Below, in pieces: positions 46,514 through 60,100 of a stretch of 64,000 nt of DNA. This DNA comes from Oenanthe sinensis (Eukaryota > Streptophyta > Magnoliopsida > Apiales > Apiaceae). The position numbers and the translations under genes were made by a program. Below the pieces are notes generated by a model. The model was not told the origin of the DNA and ran no database searches. It saw only the letters and a list, made by a program, of their open reading frames with translations. Where the stretch lies: NCBI GenBank assembly GCA_028671895.1, contig CM053810.1:31723501-31787500 (forward strand), given 5' to 3'. Numbering within the stretch: the stretch's first letter is position 1; each line of letters opens with the position of its first letter.

Positions 46514-47720
46514 TGTTGTAACATTTTAGAACTTCATGTATAGGCAGTGACTTAGTTCTTTACTCTATACATTTGCAGATAGAAGTATGTTTCTATTGTA
46601 ACTCTAATTGTGAATAGATGGTCACAAAATAATTATACTTGTAGAAGATTCAAGAAAATGTGGATCATACATCAGGAGAATGAAGACATCATCAAATAAA
46701 GAGTTCAGAAATAAAATTGTTTTTAAGGCAAATGATCTATCGAGAAGTCACCCTGTCGAGAAGTTAGAAGTGTAACTGGTAGAGAAGTCTCAAAGTACTC
46801 ATTGGCTCAGTATTCGATCGAGAAGTATCCATTCGAGAAGGCCAATTAAACAAATCAAGAAGTTAGCTAAGGAAGTAATCGAGAAGTTGAGGAAATGGGT
46901 CAATCGAGTAGTCTGTGAAATCAAGTCATTCGAGAAGTCTAGTCTGACCGAGAAGTCATCAAAAGAAGTATGCAATCGAGAAGTCTAGACATTTGAGAAG
47001 TGATAAGTTAAAAGCTAATCGAGAAGTCTCAGAAGTACTCGATCAAGAAGTTTATCTCATGATTTCTCGAAGCAACATCAGTTGAGTATTCGAATGTTTC
47101 AAGAAGCTAGTTTCAAGGAAATTTGCAAAAGAACAAGACAAGTAATTTGAAGCATTGTTATGATCAGGTCAGTCAAAACTGTGAAGATAATGAAAAGTCT
47201 ATAATGAAACTTGAAAAGAAAACAAGAAAAAGATAGAAGGAAAAAAGCAGAATGGAGCATACTATGAAGTCATAGAAGTTAGCTAGAAATAGATTGTGTA
47301 TAATGTAAAGTAGTTTTGTCTATTTCTAGTTATAGAAAAATAGACTGTGAATGCATGTGCACCCAAGACTTGTTGTTTATTTATAAGTGTGCACAACTTC
47401 ACAAGTGTATGTGTTGAATAGTTTTTCATACCTTATTTTCTTTCAATAACAAGAAGCTGAGATTCAAATCAAGAATCTCATATTTGTAGCATTTCATTCT
47501 AATACAATTAGTTTGAAAGTTAATCTGTGTTTTTGTTTACTCTATTCCACATGCTTATGATTAACACTATATAGATTTACCAACCTATAAACAAGTTAGC
47601 ATCATTGGTTCATTAAACAAATAAAAAAGAAGTTTAAAGAAGTTTAAAGAAGTAGAAAAAGAAATCAACTATACATTCACCACCCCCTCTGTATAGTTTC
47701 TCTAGTTCTCATTTCTAACA
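46514..47720 (+). repeat. 5' LTR of SIRE-type element C
   Basis: The end at 47720 (ctaaca) is fixed by the adjoining primer-binding site. The start TGTTGTAACA at 46514 is the best TG immediately after the Ale sequence stops, but no second LTR is in the window to confirm it. The interior carries about fourteen copies of a TCGAGAAGTC-like word between 46738 and 47055. Confidence 0.65.
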
Positions 47721-47722
47721 AG

Positions 47723-47734
47723 TGGTATTAGAGC
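47723..47734 (+). promoter_or_regulatory. Primer-binding site of element C (initiator-Met tRNA)
   Basis: tggtattagagc, one mismatch to TGGTATCAGAGC, two bases after the LTR end. Confidence 0.88.
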
Positions 47735-47770
47735 ACAAGATGTTGACATACCAACAGTACAAAGATCAAA

Positions 47771-50277
47771 ATGAGTTCCCAGAAAATTAACATCAAGATT
47801 CCTCCATTTGACAGAGAACACTACATATTATGGAAAAAGAAAATGCTGACATTCACCAAGACTACAAACTACATGTATCCTGACATCTTGAAGAATGGAC
47901 CTTTCATGCCTGTCATACTAGTTCCTGAAATAACTAGTGGCTCAGAGGTAATACCAGCTACATGGGTACCAAAAGATCCATCCTAGTATACTGACACTGA
48001 AAGAGAGAAAGTTTCTCTTGATAACAGTCTAATACTCATAATGACTGATTCTTTAGATGTCATATATAACAATGTTGTCAACTACACCACTGCCAAGAAA
48101 ATTTAGGAAACCATAGAGCTACTGTCAGTAGAAGTGAGGGAAAATCAAAGACAACTGTTGGTCTTACAATATGAAGCTTTTATGTCAAAACCAAATACAG
48201 GCATAACTGAGGTCTTTGAAAGGTTCAATAGACTAATCAATGAACTACAGCTACATGGAAAAGCCTGTGAGACAAAAAAAAAAGAACTTGAAGTTTTTGT
48301 TGACTCTTCCTGAGCACTTGGAACATAAAATTGCTGCTATAAGAAAAGGAAGGGATCTAATAAACCTTCAATTGGAAACTCTGTATGGGATATTGAAGAC
48401 CTATGAACTAGAATTCTTTTAGAAGAAATCTATTCAAGCAAGCAAAGGTAAAATGGCAAATGTCTCTAGTGCATTGATTGTCAAAGAACCTATGAAGATA
48501 GAAACGATGATTAGTACAAGCAAAAGAATGAAAATTGAATAGATTGTTGAAAAAGACAAAGAAGAAAAAGAATATGTCAAGAGTGAATCTGGTGAAGATA
48601 AGTTCTACACTATTGAGGATCTTGAAAGCATGGATAACAAATCTATGGCTTTCTTGGCTAAAAAGTTTGGAAACTTGAGCTTCAAGAAAAAATAAAAGCT
48701 TCAAGCCAAAACCAAACTTTATCTCCTCAAGCAAAGGCAAAGCTCCTAAAAGTAATTTTAAAGGAGGTTATAAGACTGCATTTGTTGAAAGGTAAAAAAT
48801 AAGGTGTTATAACTTTGATGAACTGGGACACTTTGCCACTGAGTGTAGAAAGCCAAAATTATCCAAGAAGGACAAAGACTATTTGGAGTTGGAAGCCAAG
48901 TATGAAGCCCTGTTGAAAAAGCAAATTGCTAGAGCTTACATTGCTGAAGGAAAGTGTTGGGATGACATTGATGAGGATGAAGAAGAAGAGTATGGAAACT
49001 TGGCACTCATGGCCAAATCAGATGAAGGAGCATCAACCTCAACAAGTCAGGTACCAATCCTAACCTCTATTGACATGTCAAACTGTTAATATAGGAAAAC
49101 TGTTGAAGAATTGAGCACTGAGATATTTAACATACATACCAGCATGACTGCAGCTTATGAAGAATTTAGTAGATTGCTTAAAGCTAATGATGAACTATCC
49201 ACTAAAAATTAACTTTTAGAATTATCCATAGTTGAAATGGAATCAATGAAACAACAGAATGAGTACTTGAAGAATAAGGTCACATGCTTAGAACAGATTA
49301 AAAAATGTCAAAGGGACCAAATTTCTGAAAGTGAATTGAAAATCAGATCTTATCAAAACTCATTTGTACTGCTTCAAGACTTCCATGAAAAGCATCAGGA
49401 AAATTTTAAGGTTAGAGTTGGGTTTGACTATGACACTCTCAAAATGAAAAAGTCTATGTCAATAAAAGGCAAGAAAACTGAAGTCCTTGGTAATCCTCAC
49501 ATTTTGAAAAATGTTAAGGCTTCAATTTTTAAAAAAGCAACTGCTGAGTTTGATGAAGTCAGTATGATCATCAAACAGCAGTTGGATGATAAGGATGAGC
49601 TAAAGGCTAAGAATGATGTGCCTTATATTGAAGTAGAAGAGCAAACATTCAATGTCAAGTCCACCTCTGTTAAGCTTGAAAGAAAGGAAAATTTCAAGAA
49701 AAATGATACCATGCATGCTAAGAAGAAAAAGGCAAATAGAAATTGAAAAATAGGCATTAATAAACAAAATAATTATGCACATGTTCACAATGCCCTTATG
49801 AAGATTTGTAAAAAATGTGGTTCAACAAATCACTTTACTCATGTGTGCAAGAAACCTGTTATTGATATTGTCGAATTTGCTTATGGTTACGTTAAACTTT
49901 TAATGCATGATAATCATAAATTCTGTGACAAGTTTGATTGTATACCATGCAACCTAAATGTTATGAATACTTGCTTTAGATTAAGAAAACAGTTTGTTAA
50001 AGGTTGCATCAGTCAAAATGTAAACAACAAAACTGGTAGATCTAAATCTGCTAGTCCAATTAAAGGAAGAAAACATTCCATGTCACCTAGAAATCCATCT
50101 AGTTCAGGTAGCACCAACCAACCTAGAACTAAAAGTCAGAAAAAGGAAATTCTACGTGATAGAATGACTAGGATTGTTAAGAAGGAAAATACCAGTTATG
50201 CAACTAAGCAAAAAGGACCCAACCTAGTTTTGGTACAAAAAAAACTTTATATTGTTTTGATTGCAAGGCAGAGGTAA
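47771..50277 (+). pseudogene. gag: gag of element C (several stops; one zinc-knuckle cysteine lost)
   Basis: ATG at 47771 starts MSSQKINIKIPPFDREHY, a Copia capsid N-terminus. Stops occur at about 47984, 48102, 48419 and later; open pieces lie at 48240-48422, 48883-49089, 49237-49746 and 49798-50277. The first knuckle (near 48809) reads CYNFDELGHFATEC, with Phe replacing the second Cys. A second knuckle, CKKCGSTNHFTHVC, is intact near 49807. The part between them looks coiled-coil (49237-49746). The C-terminus is basic (RSKSASPIKGRKHSMSP). Confidence 0.8.
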
Positions 50278-50279
50278 GA

Positions 50280-53200
50280 AGAAGAAGGTTATGTGGATCT
50301 TGGACAGTGAATGCTCAAGACACATGACTAGTAATAAAGCCATGGTGTCACAATTTAAAGAAGAGGCTGGCGCAATGATGACCTTGAAGATAACAACATT
50401 GGTTTCACTATGGGATATGACAAATTGATTCATGATAATGTTGTCATTGAAGATGTAGATTTGGTAAATGGTTTGAAGCATAATTTGTTGAGCATCACTC
50501 AATTCTGTAACAAAGACTTGAACGTGGAGTTTGATAAAGAAATGTGTCTTATATCACACAGAAAAACCAAATAGATTGCTCTACATGGAATAAGGAAGAG
50601 AAGTCTATTTGTAGCTGACTTGGACTCTGCAAACAAGGATAAAATAAGTTATTTCTACACTAAAGCTTTTGAAAGAGAAAGTTAGCTTTGGCACAAGAGA
50701 CTGTCTGATTGAACTTCAAGAATCTCAATTCTCTAGTCAAATGAGAATTAGTAAAGGACTTGCTCTCACTTGAATTCTGCATAGGAGGATTGTGCGAGGC
50801 ATGTCAAAAAGGAAAGATGAAAAGGTCAAGTCACAGAAGCAAATAATTTACCTCAATGACAAAGCCTCTATAATTACTTCACATGGATCTTTTTGGACCA
50901 ATAAATGTCATGTCAATGTCCAAGAAGAAATATGCACTTATCATGGTGTATGATTTTTCCAAATACACATGGGTGTAATTCTTGCATTTAAAAGATGAAG
51001 CTCCTGAACTTATTATTGAAAATCTAAAGAGATTAGATAATGGCCCAACACCTGTTGGCTATAAGAAGTGATAATGAGACAGAATTTAAAAATGCTACAT
51101 TAAGTGAATTCTGCAAAGAAAATGGAATCACTCACCAATTCTCAGCTCCAAGAACTCCACAACAAAATGGAGTTGTTGAAAGGAAAAATAGGACTCTAAT
51201 TCAAGCTGCAAGAACCATGTTAGTAGAAGCTAGTCTTCCAACAAGTTTTTTGGGATGAAGCTGTAACGACTGTATGTTACACTCAAAATAGGACACTCAT
51301 CACAAAATCTGTTGAAAAGACTCCTTATCATATCATGACAAACAAAAGACCATCTCTCAAGCATATGCATGTGTTTGGAGAAAACTGCTTTGTTCTCAAA
51401 GATGATGCTGACCATCTAGGAAAATTTGAAGCCAAAGCATATGATGGAATCTTTGTAGGATACTCCTTGGAAAAATTGTCTACATAGTATATGTGATTGA
51501 TCACAAAAGGTATGGAAAGCACAAATGTGACTTTTGATGAATTCAGGTTTCCTGCCATGAGTCTTGAAGGAGAAAACTGTGACACTTTGAGGTTTGAAAA
51601 TGAAATAGAAATGGAAGCATCTGAAAATGAAAAAGATGACAATGCACATGAAGGCTCACATGTGGAAATTTCATATGATACAAATGAAGAGAGAAATATT
51701 GAGGATTTCAGTCACATATAACTTGAGAATTCTCCACACAACCCTAACATTCATTCAGTGGGAGCTTCTCAAGGATCAACAACAAATTCAAACAACTTAA
51801 TTCAGGAAGAAACAAGTTCTAATGCAAGAGGTGTGTCTCATAAAACAAAATGGAATAGAGCTCACACTGCAGATCAAATTATTGGCAATCCTGATGAAGG
51901 GGTGAGAACAAGAAGGGAAACCATAAATGAATTTTTTTATGCTTGCTTTCTGTCTCAAAATGAACCTAAAAAGGTTGAAGAAGCATTGTTGGATCCAGAC
52001 TAGATTATTGCCATGTAGGAAAAGCTAAATCAATCTGAGAGAAACAATGTTTGGGAATTGGTGCCACCTTCTAAAGATAGATCAATCATTGGCACTAAAT
52101 GAGTTTACAGAAACAAAATGGATGAACATGGAATTTTTATAAGAAACAAGGCAAGGTTGGTTGCAAAAGGATATTCACAAGAAGAAGGCATTGGCTATGA
52201 TGAGACTTTTCATCATGTTGCAAGCCTAGAGGAAGTAAGGATTTTTCTATCCTTTGCAGCCTACTCAAATTTTAAGGTCTACTAAATGGATGTCAATAGT
52301 GCATTTCTAAATGGTGAATTGGAAGAAGAAATTTGTGCAGCAACCACCTGCCTTTGAAGACTCAAAATTTCCTAATTTTGTTTACATACTCCTGAAAGCA
52401 TTGTATGGACTCAAACAAGCACCTAGAGCATGGTATGACACTTTCTCAAAGTTTTTAATGAAAAATCAGTTCACTAGAGGAACAATTGATAAAACTCTCT
52501 TTTACAAGAAACATGGTGATGAAATCATTCTAGTTCAAATTTATGTGGATGATATAATTTTTGGATCTACAAATGAAGAGATGTGTCAAAGGTTTTCAAA
52601 GCTTATGAAAAGTGAATATGAAATGAGTATAATGGGAGAGCTCAATTATTTCCTAAGCTTTCAAATCAGTCAAAGGATAGATGGTATCTTCATAAGTTAA
52701 AAGAAGTACATAAATGACTTATTAAAGAGATTTGATATGCAAGATTGCTCACCTGCAAAAAAACCAATGTCTGTAGCTATCAAGCTTGATGAAGACAAGA
52801 AAGGAAAAAATGTAGATATGAAGACCTATAGAGGAATGATTGGATCTCTTCTATAATTAACAACCAGTAAGCCAGACATCATGTTCTCTACATGCTTGTG
52901 TGCAAGGTTTCATGCCAATCTAAAAGAATCTCATCTCATTTCTGTCAAAAGGATTCTGAGGTATCTCAAAGGAACAACATATACGGGATTATGGTACCCA
53001 AAGGAAACAAGATTCAACCTAGTTGGATATTCTGATACTGATTTTGCTGGATGCATAGTTGATAGAAAGAGCACCTCTAGAAATTGTTGATTCCTTGGAT
53101 AGATATTGGTGTCATGGTATAGCAAAAAGCAATAATCAGTTTCAACTTCCACAGCTGAGGTTGAATACATAGCTGCTGGGAGTTGTTGTGCTCAAGTGCT

Positions 53201-53484
53201 TTGGATAAGAATTCAGTTAAGGGACTATGGACTAGTTTTGGAAAGAATTCATTTCATGTATGAAAACACTAGTGCCATATCCATTGTTGCAAATCCAGTG
53301 AATCATTCAAAGATAAAGCACATTGTGTAAGGTACCATTTCATAAGGAAACATGCAGAAAATGGAGTAAACAATTATATGTTCCTACACAAAAATAGGTG
53401 GCAGATATATTTACTAAAACACTTGATGAAGCCACCTTCAACATGTTGGTTAGTGAGATTGGAATGCTAAATTCTTCTGTCTAA
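50280..53484 (+). pseudogene. pol: pol of element C: protease, integrase, RT, RNase H (heavily interrupted)
   Basis: Protease reads WILDSECSRHMTS near 50293, with Glu replacing the Gly of the DSG active site. Integrase includes RSDNETEF (Gly of DNG lost) and VVERKNRT with the catalytic Glu kept (near 51180). The RT N-terminus is at 51758-52270, with stops at 52001, 52015 and 52101. The palm YVDD is intact near 52540. RNase H (DTDFAGCIVDRKSTS) runs from 52881 with further stops, and the end GMLNSSV with TAA is at 53482-53484. Compared with element A the frame has far more interruptions, so C was inactivated earlier. Confidence 0.82.
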
Positions 53485-53745
53485 GTGGCCAAATAAATAT
53501 ATCTAACCAACTGTTACAACAATTATTTCACAAACATGAATGCTCAATGATATATCTAAGCGAAGTAAATTGGTGCATACTTATAAATGTATCAGTCATA
53601 TTGTTGTACATTGTTTTTGAAAATCAAAATTGTAGGTTTGAACTATTATACCTATGCATCTTTTGTGATATTTAATTCTACGGGAATATTTAGCAAATGC
53701 AATTTTAACCCCAGATTAAATTAATTTAAATTTAATCTGAAAAAT
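53485..53745 (+). other. Post-pol tail of element C up to the insertion of element D
   Basis: No ORF is seen, and neither a third gene nor a 3' LTR of C is found before the LTR of D starts at 53746. The rest of C is either lost or beyond D. Confidence 0.5.
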
Positions 53746-54490
53746 TGTTAGGAATATATATATTCATTTGATGATGAACAAAATACTAGAACAAGATACG
53801 ACATAGTTTATCTGTAACAAGTATTTCTAGTCTCTGAACTGTTATATAATCAAAGTCTAGATAGTCAACATTTATTTATAAATGTCATTTATACTTAAAA
53901 TATTTTCAGAAGAAAATGAAACCAGAGTATGGATGCAAACCGGAGTCTGAAAGGTGATCAAGGTCTATAGACTATCAGAGTCTATAGTTTGTCAGAGTCT
54001 GAAGATTTTAGAGTCTGTAAATTTGAAGCTGAATTTGGAAGGTGATCACAAGAATGGAAAGTTTTGCGAAGAAAAAGAAAATTATATTGCAGATATGTTA
54101 TGGGAAATAAAGAGAATTTTAGAAGGAAACTGTCAGATAATAATTAGGAATTCTATTTCTAGTGTAATTTGATTTTCTAATATTAGTTGATAGGCAGCTC
54201 TCTATATAAACACTCTATGTAACCTAATTTATTTGTTAAAGTTTTTGAGAGTGTAGAGATAGAGAGAGTTTATGTGAGAAACACAGAGAAGCTGCTAGGG
54301 TTTGTGTACACTCTAGGAGAGTTTGTATTCATACATCAATAATACAAACAGTATTCATTCATATCTTTGTATTTGTTCTTTGTTCTTTGTTAATCATTCA
54401 AAGCTATTATCTTTCAAGTTTGATTTTAAAACTGGCAAAAAGAGCACACAAGTATTCAACCCCCCTTCTACTTGTATAACAGGGAAAACA
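53746..54490 (+). repeat. 5' LTR of element D
   Basis: Begins TGTTAGGAAT and ends AGGGAAAACA like the LTR of A, with more substitutions and a few deletions in U3. The TCAGAGTCT array is reduced and degenerate (about 53860-54020). The TATA context ctctctatataaac is kept near 54198. Confidence 0.9.
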
Positions 54491-54492
54491 AT

Positions 54493-54505
54493 TGGTATCA
54501 AAGCC
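54493..54505 (+). promoter_or_regulatory. Primer-binding site of element D
   Basis: tggtatcaaagcc, one mismatch to the initiator-Met tRNA complement, two bases after the LTR. Confidence 0.88.
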
Positions 54506-54527
54506 TAATGTTTAAAATCGATCAAAG

Positions 54528-56756
54528 ATGTCTGAAAACAAAGATGGAAATTCTAAGATTCCTATGCTCAAGAGGAACAAATATACCCACTGGAAGGTTA
54601 AGATGTTATACCATCTGGAGGCTAGAGACCCTGACTATCTTGACAGGATTTATTATGGACCTTATGTGCCTTCAAGGCTTTTTTCTCAAACCACTGTTGA
54701 AGGAAAAATCATTGGATCAGAGAGCACTTTATTGATAAACCAATGGTTGAGTGGTCAAAGGAGGACAAGGAGAATGTTCTCAAGGAGGCAAAAGTAAAAA
54801 ATATTCTCTTTAACAGTTTAGACTCTATTCTTACAAACTATGTAATATCATTCAAAACTACTAAAGAGACGTATAAAAAACTTGAAGTGCATTGTGAAGG
54901 AACCAAGATTGTCAAGAAAAATGCAACGTCTCTGCTAATTCTAGATTATGAGTATTTTGAAGCAAAAGCTGGATAGACCATCACTGAGATGTATGATAGG
55001 TTTACCAAATGCCTGAATGAGATGGCTATTCTTGGTAAAGTGTATGAATCTGAAGACATAAATACCAAGTTTCTGAGAGCCCTTCCAGAAGAGTGGGACA
55101 ACATAAAAACTACTATAAGGGAAGCTAGAGATTTCAATGAAATAACTCCAGAAGAATTGTATGGCAAACTCAAGACATATGATTTAGAGATGCAATAGAG
55201 AAATAATAAGAAATCTGAAAAAACAAAATATGTGGTACTCTTAATGGAGTCTGAGATAGAACAATAGAAAGAACCCATAGAAACCAGAATCAAAGAATAA
55301 AAAAGAAATGTTTTTGAGTCAGAGTCTACTGACACAAACTCTGATTCTGATGATGAGATTGATGTGAGTGAAATGATGGCTATGTTTGCTAAGAATTTCA
55401 AAAGGATGAAATTCAATAAAAGAACTGGAAAATTTAGCAAGAGGCCAACATTCAAAAAGGAGGATGAAAAAGTTAAGAAAATTAAGAGCACCATAATCAA
55501 GCTTGACAAGGCAAAAGTTAAATGCTTCAACTGTGGAATATTGGGGCATTTTGCTAGTGAGTTTAGAAAGTCTAAGAATCAAGGAAAGGGAAAGGTAGTC
55601 ATTTCAACAGGAAAGGACTGGGAAGATTCAAGCTCAGAGGATGAAATTAATTATGAAAATCTAGCATTGATGGTTGTCTCCTCAGAAAAATCAGAATCTC
55701 CTATCGAACCCTCATCTCATAAATCTCATGTATCAATCTTTTCTGTTGAATCTTTACTTAATTTAGACTCTAATGGTATAAAGTTTATTCAAAGTGAGGT
55801 TAAAAAGTTAATGACTAATTTTAGATCTATCACAAATGACAATGATAGGTTAACAGAATAAAACCTAATCTTAACAAATAGAAATAACCACATAGAATCT
55901 TAATTAGTTCTTATGGAAGAATATAAAAATGATTCTGGGAAGTATAAGCACAACCATGCTGAAGTTTTGAAAGCCTATGAGTATGTTAAGAAAGAACTAG
56001 AGGAAGAAAGGCTCAAGTTCAAAGTGTGGAAAAACTCTGGAAGAAACGTTCAAGAAATTCTTAACAATCAAAATGTGTGTCAAACTACTGGTTTAGACTA
56101 TAACAAGAGTCAAGGCAAACGACCAATTATTGAAAATGATAACAATGAAGAAGCTAGTCAAGTCAATAAGACTAATGACAAGAGCACCTTCACTCATGTT
56201 AAGTTTGTGACTTCTAAAGGTAAGACTGAATTACTGAAAGAAACCTCAAACTCATCAGTCAATAATCCCCCTACTGTTGAAAAAAGGACAAATGAATTAG
56301 GAGAAAAGAAACCTAAAAAAATATAAACATTAGGTACATGTCTAAGTCTAATTAAAGGAAAGGCTAAAGAACTTATCAGAGTCTAGCAAGACTAGGAGGA
56401 ATATGAATGGTAAGAAAGGCATTAATAAGGCCAATAACTATAAAAAGGATCATAATGCTCCCAGAAAGAAATGCTATAGATTTGGAAACCACAACCATCT
56501 TACTCTAGATTTTAAAGCAAAGATTCAGAAGAAATCAGAGTCTAAATCTTCTCAGACTCTGACCAGTCACTATAATTTTTATGAGCTAAAATCTTCTATT
56601 GATAAAAGTTGGTATGACACTATCAAGACTCCACCCGAGTCTAAGGTAACAAAGGAGACAGGTAAAACAAATGTGCAGAAAACTAAGTCTGTTTCACCCA
56701 AATTAGTAAGAAATGATCCAAAAAAGTTTGGATCCTCAAAACATCTAACTAGTTGC
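54528..56756 (+). pseudogene. gag: gag of element D (broken)
   Basis: Starts MSENKDGNSKIPMLKRNKYTHWKVKM, showing the natural N-terminus that is cut by a stop in A. A frameshift occurs near 54740, then a stop at 54974-54976 (GAG in A is TAG here), at 55196-55198 and others to 55908. First zinc knuckle CFNCGILGHFASEF has lost its last Cys; the second reads CYRFGNHNHLTLDF and has lost two. The third knuckle of A is missing because about 60 bases before the FYELKSSIDKSWYDTI block are deleted. Confidence 0.83.
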
Positions 56757-56763
56757 CATCTGT

Positions 56764-57105
56764 ATGCAAGGAACCAGGGTAAAGAAAGTAACCCTAATCC
56801 TGGACAATGGACACTTAGGACCCATGTCTGGAAAGAAATCCCTTCTTATAGACTTTCTGGAATTGGTTAGCCTAGAAGTATCATTTGGAGATGGCAACAA
56901 AGGAAGAACACTGGGATATGGCAAGATTGTACTTGAAAATGTCATCATTGACGAAGTAGCTCTTGTTGAAGGCTTGAAACACAACTTGATCAACATTAGT
57001 TAACTTGGAGGTAAAGGTTACCTTACTGGCTTTGACAATGAAGAGTGTCTTTTGACTTACAAAGAAATATGCATTTTAGTTTTCAAAGGGCACAAACATG
57101 GTAAC
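56764..57105 (+). pseudogene. pol: pol of element D, 5' piece (protease), before the solo LTR
   Basis: Protease starts MQGTRVKKVTLILD as in A, but the DSG active site is DNG and the following Cys-Ser-Gly-His segment is changed. A stop at 57001-57003 precedes the insertion site gtaac (57101-57105). Confidence 0.82.
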
Positions 57106-60100
57106 TGTAATAACCCATATTTTTGACGTAATTTTTTTATTATTTATAAAAGACCTTGATGAATAGTGATTCTACGAATTTATAAAAAACTTTTTAGCCC
57201 ACACTAGGTAGGTGATGGAATATTGGAAATCCGAGAATGTAATAGTATTGTATAAAGTAAATGAATGAATATAAAAGCCAACAGAATATGAAAATTTTCA
57301 TTCTACTCTTTGTTTCATAATTTATGAGATAATAAGGAATACGAGGATCCCAGCTTGAACAATATTTATACTCTTTGTTTCGTAATATTATTGTATAACA
57401 TGGAATTTTACTCTTTATAAGTGGAGCCAAAGTATTTAAAGTATTAAGAGCAATTATAGTGAACACTATGCAACGAAATATTTCAGAATAAAATTGAGAA
57501 TAGTATTGGGATCAAGCGATGAACGAATAAAGTATCGGTAATTAAACAAACAAGGAAGCCATGCAACTATCATGCAAGCCTAACTAGGAATTCAAAGCCA
57601 ACGAAGTAACCAAGTATTAGTTAGAAACATGGTTCCACAAATCATGGAAAAGTAGAAATCAAGATCCTTAATTCATGGAACTTTAGTACTTGCTTTTGAC
57701 TTTTGAGTTTTGATCAACCAAGATTGGCCATATACATTACATACAAGTTATACAAACACAAAAAGAAAGAAACACCAAGTAAAAAGCTCTTTCCCCCCCA
57801 TTATTCTTCCATTCAGCCCAAGCAAGAGAAAGGGAGAAAAGAAATTCCAAACCCAAGTTCTACTCATTCAAAAATCACAATATTTTGACCATAACTTCCA
57901 TAATTTATAATTAAGGTATATAAAAAGTTTCATGGACATCTGATTAGTATATCATAGCCAAATCCTTGCTCATAGATGAGGGTGAAAAGTAACTCCAAAA
58001 ATTACTAACTTGTTTCTTGATTTTCTCTTGCAAGTTTGAGGATGATAAGCATAGATCAAGGCTCTTTGAAGGCTTACAAGATCTTGTTAGTATGTTAAGG
58101 ATTCAAGAAAGTTATAAACACCATCACCCTTTCATTTACTTTGAGATATAATCTTGAGTTTGAGTTATGTTTAAGTATATGTTGATTTAAGAAGATTGGA
58201 TGTAAATGGTTGAATATTATTGGTTGAATAATATGGGTTGATGATGGTGATGCGTTTATGAAGTTATAAACTGATTTTGTTGTTAGAGACATTGGTTTGA
58301 TGATTGGGTTATTGATTAATGGATTTAACATAGTTAAATTCGGGAATCGTTCCATTTATAGCTATCGTAATGCCCATTTGCTTTTAGATTCATTTTGACA
58401 AAAAATGCTGAAATGAAAATATAAAGGACTTTGATACCACTGAATATGGTTGTTTAGATCTTTTTTCATTGTTCGTTTTGGCGCTTGAATCGTGTTATTT
58501 CGATTTACGGTTTAGGAGAAAAGCTAGTTTTAGTGGAAATAACCAAAATGACCAAATTGCTACGTTGAACTCAATTTGGAGACATAAACGAACCACTTAA
58601 TAGTTGTCAAAAATTTGTAAATTTGGAATTAATTAGTTTGGACAGAATAACGTCTCTGAAAAATTTTAATTGCAGATGTTAATTTTTCGATTTTATAAAA
58701 ATATCGGAACTGAGGTTGCGCAAAGTGAAATCATGAAAAAACCTCCACTGCATAACCACTGAACATTCAGGAATTTCACCCCTCTGATCAGAAACACATT
58801 AAATTATTTTATTCTAGACACTCTGTAGATCGTCCACGAGAAAACGGTGCGTCGATTGAGTTAACGGTTAGGGAGAAATCAAGGTTTTACTGAAAGCAGT
58901 GCAAATAGTAAAATTCTGTAGTTGACCCAATTTCTAAAATTCTTTTCACCAAGTTAAACTCATGTGTTCCAAATTAAAATATATTTGATAATTATTACAA
59001 ATTCTCAAAAAGCTCCTTGAGGTGGTTTCTTATTTAATTATAAATTTTCTTATTTATTAAAAATGTTGGAGTACAAGTCGCGTGATAGTAATTCGCAGGA
59101 AAGTCAACTCTAGGGGCACTGTTTTGATGATCCACTTTGGCCAGGATAAAAGGATAATTTCGAATCGGTTAAAATACGAAATATGTTGAGGAATAACATG
59201 ACTATCTATTGGAGTAAAGGAATAGATTAAAAGTCGTTGATGAGATGGTTTACGAATGGTCAAGATAGACCCGATGAGGTGAATCCCGAGTAAGATAAGT
59301 GTTAGTAAAAGGACTCGATATACGATTATACTTATGAGTAATATAAGTAGTTGAGGAGATTAAGAGTACTAATTGAGATTATAATATCTATTGATAGATA
59401 ATCCGGAGCGAGTGAGACTCTTACAACGTATCTTGGACTCCAGACAAGTTTTCTAACCCTACGCTTTTACATATTAAAATATTTATATTACTACGCATGC
59501 AAGTTTTCCCAACCTTATACTTTTATTTTCAAAATGTTATATTCTTAATCTTGCATATGTAATTAATGTATGCTTATGCAAGTTTTCGAAACTTGTGCTT
59601 TATACATTACTGTTAATGTTGTGATATAACTGTTTACTGAAATTTATGAATTAATAAAACAGCTATTTAATCTTTCACAAACGTTTTGGTTTATATGTTA
59701 TAAGATATTATAGATATAAGTCGGTGTTTATAAAGGCTCTAAGTGTAGAGTGGGTATTCGTATTTTTGAACGTAGACCGGGAGTCGAAAGTGTTATTCTA
59801 AATATTATCGTACCCCGAAAGTTGCCGGAGACAGATTATTTTAAATAGCGATTAAAAATATTCCAATATTTATATTTTTGATATTTTATTGATAAATATT
59901 TTAAATAGTGTTAGTATATATTATTTGAATATTTATTTATTTAATGAATATTATTCTGAATATTCATTTAAAAAGGGTTTATTAATTGTTTATTATTTAA
60001 TATATATTATTTAAATGTTTATTAAATATTTTAAATTGATCAAAAATTATTTAAGGTCTTTAATAATTATTTAAAATATTTTCTGACCTTTAGAAAATTG

